From positions 1 to 64,000 of the forward strand of contig JAHZLH010000052.1 in the NCBI GenBank assembly GCA_022599915.1: 64,000 nucleotides of DNA, given 5' to 3'. The notes beneath the pieces were generated by a model. The model ran no database searches, was not told the origin of the DNA, and saw nothing but the letters and a program-made list of their open reading frames with translations. Shown here piece by piece: positions 36,228-44,177 of the stretch. How positions within the stretch are numbered: position 1 is the stretch's first letter; each line of letters starts with the position of its first letter. The DNA is from Actinomycetes bacterium (GTDB lineage: Bacteria > Actinomycetota > Actinomycetes > S36-B12 > GCA-2699445). Position numbers and translations under genes: made by a program.

Positions 36228-36875
36228 ATGGCCGACAAACCACTCCCGTCGGATGCCGAGGCATCTGCTCCTCGAGTCCGAATGAGCGGCAGCCAGCGAC
36301 GCGAGCAACTCATCGGCGTGGGACGGAAACTCTTCGCGAAGAAGGGGTATGAGGCGGTTAGCGTTGAGGAGATTGCTAGCGAAGCTAAGGTCTCGAAACC
36401 CGTGGTCTACGAGCACTTCGGCGGCAAGGAAGGGCTCTATGCCGTCATCGTTGACCGGGAAATGAATAGCCTGCTGAATCGCATCGTCTCGTCGTTGACC
36501 GGTGACCACCCCCGACTGCAGCTGGAACAAGCGGGGCTAGCACTGTTTGACTACATCGAAGATGAAACTGACGGGTTTCGGATTCTGGTCCGCGATTCGC
36601 CGGTCTCGCAGTCGTCTGGAAGTTTTGCAAGTCTGATCGTGGAGGTAGCGACCGAAACCGATCACATCCTGGCGGAACAGTTCAAGCAGCGAGGTTTCAA
36701 TCCCAAACTGTCCCAGATGTATTCGCAAATGTTGGTCGGCATGGTGGCGCTCACCGGGCAATGGTGGCTCGACGCGCGAAAACCCGGCAAAGACAAGGTA
36801 GTCGCCAACCTGGTCAACCTGGCCTGGAACGGACTCAGCCACCTAGACAGCGACCCGGAACTCACCAGCCGGTAG
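36228..36875 (+). CDS. TetR-family transcriptional regulator
   Basis: A 215-residue one-component repressor. The N-terminal DNA-binding domain (SGSQRREQLIGVGRKLFAKK, ~20-39) contains the helix-turn-helix VSVEEIASEAKVSKPVVYEH (~46-65), then FGGKEGLYAVIVDRE. The C-terminal ligand and dimer domain is divergent. It follows the desaturase by 9 bases, so it probably controls that gene, and an acyl-CoA ligand is plausible but unproven. Mycobacteria have a TetR gene near glmU (Rv1019, from memory). The 3' end overlaps ispE tail-to-tail by 14 bases. Confidence 0.9.
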   Translation: MADKPLPSDAEASAPRVRMSGSQRREQLIGVGRKLFAKKGYEAVSVEEIASEAKVSKPVVYEHFGGKEGLYAVIVDREMNSLLNRIVSSLTGDHPRLQLEQAGLALFDYIEDETDGFRILVRDSPVSQSSGSFASLIVEVATETDHILAEQFKQRGFNPKLSQMYSQMLVGMVALTGQWWLDARKPGKDKVVANLVNLAWNGLSHLDSDPELTSR

Positions 36876-37797
36876 CTGAGGCACCACCATCCGAGATCAC
36901 CGCAGCACCTGGCACCGGGCCATGGGCTCGCCGCACTGATCGACACAATCCCGACGATGACAACGCCACGGTCAGTTCCATAGCATCCTCTTCGTCAGCC
37001 ACTAGGAAAGCGCACGTTGGCCCGCTCCCGGACACCATCGCTCCCAGCGCACCGTGATCCGGGCCGAGTTCCAGCAGCGAACCCAGCGATGGCCGCAACG
37101 AGAGTGCTGCTGATTGCAGGTCGTTGCTCAACCCCCGACCGAGGGCCACTGCGTCACCACCGCGCACCGCCTGCAGCACCTCGAATTTCACCTGTGGATC
37201 GGCCACCGGCTGACCGGCCCGCAAACGATCCAATTCGTTGTACACCTTTGGTGTCGACAACTGACCATCCGACAGCGCCAGCACCCAATGGAATGTGCCA
37301 CGAGCCATCGCCGAGGCCACCTGCTCACCACGATTCCGACCCACCGCCACGCCACCCAGCAACGCGAACGGCACATCCGATCCGAGTCGAGCAGCCAACT
37401 CCATCAGATCTGGCTCGCCCTCGTCTCGCCATCGGGTTGCCGCCGCGACCAACACCGCCGCAGCGTCCGCACTGCCGCCCGCCATGCCGCCGGCCACCGG
37501 AATTCCCTTGTCGATGGCAATGTCGAGGTCGGGCTGTTGGCCTAACTCAGTTGCCACCAGCTCAGCCGCCTGCCAAGCGAGGTTGTCGCTGTCGAGTGGG
37601 ACTGAACTTGCCTGGCTACCTGACACCGTGACTCGCAGACCACTACCGGCGGCCCGGTCGGTCACGGAGATGTCGTCGTAGAGCGAGAGCCCCATAAAGA
37701 CCGTGGCCAACTCATGAAAACCATCATCACGCGGCGGCCCCACCGCCAGACTCAGGTTGATCTTGGCGGGGACTCGGACCCGGATGGTTGCAGACAT
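36862..37797 (-). CDS. ispE: 4-diphosphocytidyl-2-C-methyl-D-erythritol kinase
   Basis: IspE phosphorylates CDP-ME in the non-mevalonate isoprenoid pathway. The ATG at 37797 begins MSATIRVRVPAKINLSLAVG, the exact family N terminus; a frame extending to 37935 is unsupported. The 311-residue GHMP kinase has DDGFHELATVFMGLSLYD (~24-41), GIPVAGGMAGGSADAAAVLV (ATP loop, ~105-124), GSDVPFALLGG (~150) and MVSGSGPTCAFLV near the C terminus. The end overlaps the convergent TetR gene by 14 bases. rsmA lies 19 bases upstream. Confidence 0.95.
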   Translation of the reverse strand: MSATIRVRVPAKINLSLAVGPPRDDGFHELATVFMGLSLYDDISVTDRAAGSGLRVTVSGSQASSVPLDSDNLAWQAAELVATELGQQPDLDIAIDKGIPVAGGMAGGSADAAAVLVAAATRWRDEGEPDLMELAARLGSDVPFALLGGVAVGRNRGEQVASAMARGTFHWVLALSDGQLSTPKVYNELDRLRAGQPVADPQVKFEVLQAVRGGDAVALGRGLSNDLQSAALSLRPSLGSLLELGPDHGALGAMVSGSGPTCAFLVADEEDAMELTVALSSSGLCRSVRRAHGPVPGAAVISDGGASATGW

Positions 37798-37816
37798 TTC
37801 AATCGAGAGTAGATGC

Positions 37817-38668
37817 CTACTGCGGCGGAATCGATTCGGCCAGCCGACAAAAGTCGGCGAGAGCCAAATTCTCCGGTCGAACCGTGGGGTCGATCTCAGC
37901 CTTGGCCAGTGCGACAGCGGCCGCTTCTCGGCCAATGTGGCTACCTAATACCGCCCGGACCATCTTTCGCCGCTGCGCGAAGAGGAGGTCCACCAAGCCA
38001 AAGACCTCCGCGCGAGCGGCCGTTGTCACTGGTGGGCTCCGCCGGTCAACTCGAACCAGCCCACTCTCCACTCGCGGGACCGGCCAAAATACTGCTGCTG
38101 GGACGGTGCCAACTCGCCGCACATCACCGAACCACGCGGCCTTGACGCTCGGCACGCCGTAGTCCCGTGATCCGGGTGGGGCGGCCAATCGGTCCGCGAC
38201 TTCCAACTGCACCATCACTAAACTGCGCTGTAACGAGGGAAACTCAATCAAGCAGTGCAGCAGCACCGGCACCGCTACGTTGTACGGCAGATTGGCCACT
38301 AGGGCAGTCGGCGGCCCGAACTCATCGGCGATCTCGTGGGATATAGCGCCGGCATCGGCGGTGATTACTGACAACCGTCCACTGGCGTCCGGCAGGAACT
38401 CCGTGACTGTCGCGGGTAGCTGATCGGCTAGGGCGGGATCAATCTCCACCGCGACGACCTGATGGTCGCCAGCCAGCAATCCCAGCGTCAGGCTGCCGAG
38501 TCCGGGCCCGACCTCCAAAACCACACCTTGGCCGGTCAGGTCTGCCAGCCGAACGATTCGGCGGATGGTGTTGCCGTCAACGACAAAGTTTTGCCCCCGA
38601 GCTTTGCTGGGCCGTACGCCGACGGTCGCCGCCAGCGAACGAATATCCGCAGCACCCAGCAGGGTCAT
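37817..38668 (-). CDS. rsmA: 16S rRNA (adenine1518-N6/adenine1519-N6)-dimethyltransferase
   Basis: RsmA (KsgA) dimethylates two adenines in helix 45 of 16S rRNA during 30S maturation. The 283-residue protein has GQNFVVDGNTIRRIV (~25-39), SAM motif I LEVGPGLGSLTLGLL (~51-65), VAVEIDPALADQL (~72-84), ITADAG, and motif IV LVANLPYNVAVPVL (~121-134). The C-terminal helical domain is present. The start overlaps tatD by 4 bases. In mycobacteria rpfB lies between tatD and ksgA; here it does not. Confidence 0.96.
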   Translation of the reverse strand: MTLLGAADIRSLAATVGVRPSKARGQNFVVDGNTIRRIVRLADLTGQGVVLEVGPGLGSLTLGLLAGDHQVVAVEIDPALADQLPATVTEFLPDASGRLSVITADAGAISHEIADEFGPPTALVANLPYNVAVPVLLHCLIEFPSLQRSLVMVQLEVADRLAAPPGSRDYGVPSVKAAWFGDVRRVGTVPAAVFWPVPRVESGLVRVDRRSPPVTTAARAEVFGLVDLLFAQRRKMVRAVLGSHIGREAAAVALAKAEIDPTVRPENLALADFCRLAESIPPQ

Positions 38669-39516
38669 CCGGCAAACCCGGCGGGCAGGTTGAACGCTCG
38701 CTGCGTGTTGCGCGTAAGCAGGTCACACATCTCGACTTCCGCCAAGTCCAACTGCTCGGCCATCGTCCTGACGGTGTGTGGCATCAGATAGGAAGCATTG
38801 GGTTTGCCCCGCTGCGGTGTCGGGGTCAGAAACGGCGCATCGGTTTCCACCAAGATCTGCTCCGGATTCGCAATCGACAGTGCCTCCCGCAACTCAGCGG
38901 CGTTACGAAAACTAACTACTCCGGAAAAGGACAGGAACCAACCCGCCTCGCTACAGATTCGCGCCATTTCGGCATCGCCGCTGAAACAGTGAAAGACCAC
39001 TTGGTCGGGTGGATCACTGCTCTCGAGCACTCGTAAGACCTCGGCGTGAGCATCACGATCGTGGATGACCAATGTCCGCCCACTCTCGCGCGCAAGCGCG
39101 ATGTGCTCACGAAAGGACGTCTCTTGGTCCGCACGGCCGGATTCGCCGGTGCGATAGAAGTCCATACCCGTTTCGCCAACGGCAACGACATTGGGTTGCT
39201 GCACCAACTCAGCCAGCACCGACAACTGTTGCTCCAACTCGCCGGACCGACAGACCCCTGGCGCTTCATTCGGATGTAACGCAACTGCTGCTACCACCTG
39301 CGGCAGTTCGGCGGCGATGACTGCTGCGCGTTGTGAGGAGGGAAGATCTACTCCTACTTCGACGACACCGGTCACACCCACAGCGGCAGCCGCAGCTAAC
39401 GCCGCCTCAGGAGCAAGCCCGCTGTACTCAGTAGTGATATCTAAATGACAGTGGGAATCAATCACCGGAGCGAGCAGCGGCTCCGGTGGCGGCACCGGCA
39501 GCTCCGACGCGGTCAT
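38665..39516 (-). CDS. tatD: TatD-family metal-dependent DNase/hydrolase
   Basis: A cytosolic TIM-barrel amidohydrolase; E. coli TatD is a 3'-5' exonuclease. It has 283 residues. Metal ligands are in VIDSHCHLDITTEY (~18-31), VAVGETGMDFYRTG (~110-123), RTLVIHDRDAHAEVLRVL, VVFHCFSGDAEMAR and ILVETDAPFLTPTPQRG. The usual HxRDA block reads HDRDAH, so one common residue differs. It is coupled to metG and rsmA by 4-base overlaps, a widely conserved metG-tatD-ksgA run. Confidence 0.94.
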   Translation of the reverse strand: MTASELPVPPPEPLLAPVIDSHCHLDITTEYSGLAPEAALAAAAAVGVTGVVEVGVDLPSSQRAAVIAAELPQVVAAVALHPNEAPGVCRSGELEQQLSVLAELVQQPNVVAVGETGMDFYRTGESGRADQETSFREHIALARESGRTLVIHDRDAHAEVLRVLESSDPPDQVVFHCFSGDAEMARICSEAGWFLSFSGVVSFRNAAELREALSIANPEQILVETDAPFLTPTPQRGKPNASYLMPHTVRTMAEQLDLAEVEMCDLLTRNTQRAFNLPAGFAG

Positions 39517-41102
39517 TCCTGCTCACCCTCGCCTGGTTCCTCCGGCAGCCGGGGAAAGAGCGGCGCAGACTTGGTCACTGACACTCCCGGCGGCAACTCG
39601 CCCCACCTGATGGTGGTGACATCCTGATCTGCCAGCGGCCCAATAGCTTCCGCTGCGCCGAGTGACTCCCAGAGCACTTGGGTGGCCTTCGGCATTGTCG
39701 GGTGGTAAAGCACCGCGATAGCTCGCAGACTCTCGGCAACCACGTACAACACAGTGGCCAGCCGCGGGCGCTGTTCATCGTCCTTAGCCAACGCCCACGG
39801 TTGCTCATCGCTGACATAGGCGTTGACTGCGTCAACGTAGGACCGGATAGCAGCCAATGCACCACTGAAGTTCAGTTGCAGCATGGCCGCGTCAGCGTCG
39901 GCGGCGATCCGAATCAGGTGATCCTGCAGGGCCAGATCGCTGTTGTTGTAGTTCGTCGCACCCGGCAGTTGGCCGTCGAAGTATTTCCCAATCATCGCCG
40001 CCGAACGTGAGGCAAGATTGCCCAGCCCGTTGGCTAGTTCCGCGGTATAGCGACTACGCATGTCTTCCCAGGAGAAAGACCCATCGGAACCGAAATTGAT
40101 GGCACGCAAAAAGTAGTAGCGGAAGGCATCAGAGCCAAAGAAATCAGTGATCTGCTCTGGCGCAATCCCGGTGAGTTTGGACTTGCTCATCTTCTCGCCA
40201 CCGACCAGCAACCAACCGTGGGCAAAGACCTGCCGGGGTAGCGGGAGATCTGCCGCCATCAACATTGCCGGCCAGTACACCGCGTGAAAGCGCAGGATGT
40301 CCTTGCCCACCAGATGCACGTCCGCCGGCCAGGTGCTCTCGAACAGTTCCGACTTGCCACTGTCGCCATAGCCGATCGCAGTCAGATAGTTCAGCAAGGC
40401 ATCAAACCAGACGTAGACGACTTGGTCCTCTTGCCAGCTCAGCGGGATGCCCCAACTAACGCTGGAACGGGACATCGAGATATCCGACAACCCGCCCCGG
40501 ATGAAGGACAACACCTCGTTATAGGCGGAGCGGGGAGCGATCGCCTCGGGGTTCATTTCGTAGTGCTGCAGCAGCCGGTCGTTCAACTCGGAGAGTTTGA
40601 AGAACCAGTTCTCCTCGCTAAGAATCTCCACCGGTCGGTTGTGCACTGGGCACAACTGCTCGTCCGGGCTGTCTCCCGGCACCAGATCAGCGGGAAACTT
40701 AAACTCCTCACAACCCACGCAGTACGGGCCTTCATAGGAGTCCTGGTAGACGAAACCCTTCTCCTTCAAGACCTCCCAGAAGGCTTGCACGCCGCGGACA
40801 TGCCGCTTCTCCGTGGTGCGGATGAAGTCGTCGTTGGCGACGTCGAGAGTTTCTAGCACCGGCTGCCAATGATCCGCTACCAGCCGATCGACCCACTCGG
40901 TTGGCGTGACGTCATTCTCTTCTGCCTTGAGTTGCACTTTGGTGCCGTGCTCATCGGTACCAGTCAGATAGACCACCGACTCACCGCGCTGCCGATGCCA
41001 GCGGGTGAGCACGTCACCAGCGACCGTGGTGTAGGCGTGCCCGATGTGCGGAGCATCGTTGACGTAGTAAATGGGCGTCGTGGCATAGAACGACTTCGGC
41101 AT
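39513..41102 (-). CDS. metG: Methionyl-tRNA synthetase
   Basis: This class I synthetase charges tRNA-Met. It has about 529 residues from ATG 41102 (MPKSFYATTPIYYVND, three residues before the catalytic strand); another ATG lies at 41111. HIGHAYTT is the HIGH motif (~16). The zinc knuckle has CVGCEEF and CPVHNRP. GKDILRFHAVYWPAML is the substrate region, and GGEKMSKSKLTG contains KMSKS (~304). It ends with the anticodon-binding helical domain and lacks the C-terminal EMAP/tRNA-binding extension. The stop overlaps tatD by 4 bases. Confidence 0.96.
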   Translation of the reverse strand: MPKSFYATTPIYYVNDAPHIGHAYTTVAGDVLTRWHRQRGESVVYLTGTDEHGTKVQLKAEENDVTPTEWVDRLVADHWQPVLETLDVANDDFIRTTEKRHVRGVQAFWEVLKEKGFVYQDSYEGPYCVGCEEFKFPADLVPGDSPDEQLCPVHNRPVEILSEENWFFKLSELNDRLLQHYEMNPEAIAPRSAYNEVLSFIRGGLSDISMSRSSVSWGIPLSWQEDQVVYVWFDALLNYLTAIGYGDSGKSELFESTWPADVHLVGKDILRFHAVYWPAMLMAADLPLPRQVFAHGWLLVGGEKMSKSKLTGIAPEQITDFFGSDAFRYYFLRAINFGSDGSFSWEDMRSRYTAELANGLGNLASRSAAMIGKYFDGQLPGATNYNNSDLALQDHLIRIAADADAAMLQLNFSGALAAIRSYVDAVNAYVSDEQPWALAKDDEQRPRLATVLYVVAESLRAIAVLYHPTMPKATQVLWESLGAAEAIGPLADQDVTTIRWGELPPGVSVTKSAPLFPRLPEEPGEGEQE

Positions 41103-41177
41103 GGCTTCCATCGTAGGGGTGACCGAGTTGTGGTGTAGCGGCAGCAGTACTTGGCCGCCACCAAATCGCCCGACCCG

Positions 41178-42008
41178 CTAGGAGTCGTGGACCGCCTGAT
41201 ACACCTGTTTTCGTGGTGCGCCCGTGCGTTGCGCCACCTCACCCACCGCATCGCGAGTCGATCGACCTACTGCCACAAGTTCGGCAACCTCTGCCCGCCA
41301 ACTTTCCGGGTCGCCAACTTCCACCCGCTCCGGTGCGCCCGCTACTACCAGGGTGATTTCACCGCGCACACCCTGCTCCCCCCACAACGCTAACTCAGCT
41401 AGCGTCCCGCGGATCACTTCCTCGTGGGTTTTGGTGAGCTCCCGACAGACCGCTGCTCGGCGATCTGCGCCGAAGACCTCTGCCAGATCAGCAATCGTGG
41501 CCGCAGTTCGCCGTGGCGATTCGAACAGCACCAGCGTGCGCGGATCTTGCGTCAGTTGTTGCAGCCGACGCCGCCGCTCACCTGATCGCCGCGGCAAGAA
41601 ACCTTCGAAACAGAACCGGTCCGCGGGCAGCCCGGACACCGTCAGCGCTGCCAACACCGCTGACGGCCCCGGCAAGACCGTCACCTCGATGCCCTCATCG
41701 GCGCAGGCCGCCACCAATCGATAGCCAGGGTCACTCACCAGCGGCATTCCTGCGTCCGTTAGGAGCAGCACGTCGGTCCCCTCGCGCAGGCTGGCGAGTA
41801 GCGCCTCGCTGCGGCTTGCCTCATTTCCGGCAAAGAGCGACACCACCGTGGCGGTAAGTTTGACCTGCAACTCAGCAGCCAGCCGACGCACCCGGCGAGT
41901 GTCTTCTGCGGCAATGAGCTGCGCCGAGGCCAGCGCCTGGGACAGTCGCAGGCTCGCATCTGCGGGATTGCCCAGCGGGGTTGCCGCTAGCGTCAACATG
42001 CCGGTCAT
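41178..42008 (-). CDS. rsmI: 16S rRNA (cytidine1402-2'-O)-methyltransferase RsmI
   Basis: RsmI 2'-O-methylates C1402 in the ribosomal P site, working with RsmH. The 276-residue protein has the YraL-family features LAATPLGNPADASLRLSQAL (~6-25), IAAEDTRRVRRLA, LLLTDAGMPLVSDPGYRLV (~83-101), LPGPSAVLAALTVSGLP, FEGFLPRRSGERRRRL and LFESPRRTAATIADL. The canonical TPIGNLGD is varied to TPLGNPAD. It is divergent from the mannosyltransferase gene, as in mycobacteria (Rv1002c/Rv1003, from memory). Start ATG 42008, or ATG 41999. Confidence 0.95.
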   Translation of the reverse strand: MTGMLTLAATPLGNPADASLRLSQALASAQLIAAEDTRRVRRLAAELQVKLTATVVSLFAGNEASRSEALLASLREGTDVLLLTDAGMPLVSDPGYRLVAACADEGIEVTVLPGPSAVLAALTVSGLPADRFCFEGFLPRRSGERRRRLQQLTQDPRTLVLFESPRRTAATIADLAEVFGADRRAAVCRELTKTHEEVIRGTLAELALWGEQGVRGEITLVVAGAPERVEVGDPESWRAEVAELVAVGRSTRDAVGEVAQRTGAPRKQVYQAVHDS

Positions 42009-42099
42009 TTGCCCATGCTGACATGATCGGCGTCACCGCGAGGTCGTCAGTGTGGACCGGTTAGGCCACTGCGGCGCCGCTGACCCCTACGATTCAGGT

Positions 42100-43554
42100 G
42101 TGAGCACCACCCGCCGAGCCCTACTGTCGTGGGTCGGCCCGTTGGCCGTGACTGCGCTGGGTGGCTGGCTTCGCTTCGCAGATCTCGGTAACCCCAGAGC
42201 CTTCGTTTTCGATGAAACGTACTACGCCAAAGACGGCTACTCGCTGCTGCAGTTCGGCTATGAACGGGATGCGGTGGAGGAGGCCGATCAGAAACTTCTG
42301 GATGCTGCCGATCCCAGCGCCATCCAGGTGTTCACCGAGGACCCCGCCTTCGTGGTGCACCCACCAGTCGGCAAATGGTTGATTGCCATCGGGGAAGGCC
42401 TCTACGGCATGAATCCGTTCGGCTGGCGGGTGGCAGTGGCGCTGCTAGGAACCCTCAGCATCCTCATCCTGGCCCGAGCCGTGCGCCGGATGACCGGCTC
42501 TGACGTGTGGGGAACTGTTGCCGGACTATTGCTGGCGATCGACGGCATGGCAATCGTGACCAGCCGTGTAGCCATCTTGGATGGCATGCTGATGTTCTTC
42601 GTACTATCGGCGTTCGCATTGCTCCTTATTGATCGCGATCGATCTCGCGGCGTCGGCTGGTCAGGTCATTGGCTGCGACCGTGGCGGCTGGCAGCCGCGG
42701 TTTCCCTGGGACTGGCCTGCGGGGTGAAGTGGAGCGGGCTGTGGTTCGTCCTTGCCTTTGGCCTGCTAACTGTCGCGTGGGATGCCTCGTACCGCCACCG
42801 CAGCGGCACCAGTTGGTGGCGCGGTTGGCTGCAAGACTTGATCCCGACCGCACTCACGATGGGACTGGTTTTTCTCGCCACCTATCTTGCGAGTTGGTTC
42901 GGCTGGTTCGCTAGCGACAACGCGTGGAGTCGGAACTGGGCGCAGGGGTCCGGCGTGCTGCCCTCGCTGGCGTCGCTGGGTCACTACCACCAAGAAATGC
43001 TGTCCTTCCATAGCAATCTCAGCAGCGATCATCCATACAAATCATCGGCCTTTGGCTGGCTCTTGCAGGCTCGACCCACCTCGTTCTACTACGAGAGCCC
43101 AGCAGGATCAGCTAGTCAATGCCCATCTGGGACCTGCTCATCAGCAATCACAGCGCTCGGGAATCCCATTATTTGGTGGGCGGCAATCCTGGCCGTGCTC
43201 CATCAGATGTGGCGCTGGATCGGGCACCGGGACTGGCGTTCCGCGGCAGCCCTGACCGGTCTCGCCGCAGGCTGGCTCCCCTGGCTCTTCTTCCCTGACC
43301 GCACGATCTTTTCCTTCTACACCATCGCGTTTACGCCATTCCTAATCATGGCAGTGACGCTGTCGTTGGCCGCGCTTGCGAATCCGAAGCCGACGGGATC
43401 CATCTGGCGAGATCGGCGAGTCCGAGTGGTACTCATAACGGCATTCCTGCTGCTGTGTGTCTGGGTGTCCTGGTACTTCTATCCCCTCTGGTCAGCAGAG
43501 CTCATCGATCGCGACACCTGGTCTAGCCGAATGTGGCTGCCCTCATGGGTGTGA
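42100..43554 (+). CDS. Polyprenol-phosphate-mannose protein O-mannosyltransferase (PMT, GT39)
   Basis: A multi-pass membrane glycosyltransferase that moves mannose from polyprenyl phosphate to Ser/Thr of secreted proteins outside the membrane. GTG 42100 gives ~484 residues; a GTG at 42052 would add 16. The first loop has FVFDETYYAKDGYSLLQFGY, the Asp-Glu catalytic motif of PMTs. HPPVGKWLIAIGE and DGMAIVTSRVAILDGMLMF are also family blocks. About ten membrane segments follow, then a PMT_4TMC region (RPTSFYYESP, IFSFYTIAFTPF). Targets may include the secreted Pro/Thr-rich proteins in this window. Confidence 0.92.
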   Translation: MSTTRRALLSWVGPLAVTALGGWLRFADLGNPRAFVFDETYYAKDGYSLLQFGYERDAVEEADQKLLDAADPSAIQVFTEDPAFVVHPPVGKWLIAIGEGLYGMNPFGWRVAVALLGTLSILILARAVRRMTGSDVWGTVAGLLLAIDGMAIVTSRVAILDGMLMFFVLSAFALLLIDRDRSRGVGWSGHWLRPWRLAAAVSLGLACGVKWSGLWFVLAFGLLTVAWDASYRHRSGTSWWRGWLQDLIPTALTMGLVFLATYLASWFGWFASDNAWSRNWAQGSGVLPSLASLGHYHQEMLSFHSNLSSDHPYKSSAFGWLLQARPTSFYYESPAGSASQCPSGTCSSAITALGNPIIWWAAILAVLHQMWRWIGHRDWRSAAALTGLAAGWLPWLFFPDRTIFSFYTIAFTPFLIMAVTLSLAALANPKPTGSIWRDRRVRVVLITAFLLLCVWVSWYFYPLWSAELIDRDTWSSRMWLPSWV

Positions 43555-43580
43555 TTGGCAATCCCGCCTTACCCTGAAGT

Positions 43581-44177
43581 GTGGTCCTTACTCCGTCAGC
43601 CCGACGCCTTCGGATGGCCGCCGTCGTGGTGGCTGTTGCCGTCAGCAGCGCCCTGATCGGAATATCGGCGTGGCCCGCCGCCGGCCACTCTCAGTTGATG
43701 GCCAGTACCCCCGCTGACCGCGCCACCATCGCTAAGGCCCCGACGCAGGTGCTCCTCGAATTTTCCGGACGCCTCATCGCCGATACCGCCTCGGTGACCG
43801 CCACTGGCCCGCAAGGTGAGCAAGCGCTGGCTACTGCGGGATCCAGCACTACGGTCACGGCGCGCTGGCCAGCAGCATGGAACGAGGGCGACTTTGAGGT
43901 GGCATATCGAGTCGCCAGTTCCGACGGCCACATCATGACCGGCGCGATCCGCTTCACGGTGACCCCGAAGCAGACCAACGAACCGTCGACTGCCACCACC
44001 CCAGACCCGTCGCCGACAGCGGATGCCGATCAGGACGCGATCGGACCTACCACTGACAGCACCCAGGGCAGCCCTGGCGCGGTGCCACCATGGTTGGCGG
44101 CTGTCGCCATTTTGGGAGCAGTGGGGCTAGCGGTGTGGTGGCTGGTCAACCGGAGGCGGGAGCAGTCCCGTGACTGA
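43581..44177 (+). CDS. copC: CopC-domain copper-binding secreted protein with C-terminal membrane anchor
   Basis: A 198-residue extracytoplasmic protein. The signal peptide (RMAAVVVAVAVSSALIGI, cleaved near AAGHS) would leave the mature N-terminal His at the Cu(II) site. The CopC beta-barrel covers ~36-130 (HSQLMASTPADRATIAKAPT, LLEFSGRLIAD) with SSDGHIMTGAIRFTV at its end. A Thr/Pro/Asp linker leads to one membrane helix (WLAAVAILGAVGLAVWWLV, ~172-190). GTG start at 43581, or ATG at 43614. It overlaps the copD-ctaG gene by 8 bases; together they form a YcnJ-like copper handling pair. Confidence 0.9.
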   Translation: MVLTPSARRLRMAAVVVAVAVSSALIGISAWPAAGHSQLMASTPADRATIAKAPTQVLLEFSGRLIADTASVTATGPQGEQALATAGSSTTVTARWPAAWNEGDFEVAYRVASSDGHIMTGAIRFTVTPKQTNEPSTATTPDPSPTADADQDAIGPTTDSTQGSPGAVPPWLAAVAILGAVGLAVWWLVNRRREQSRD

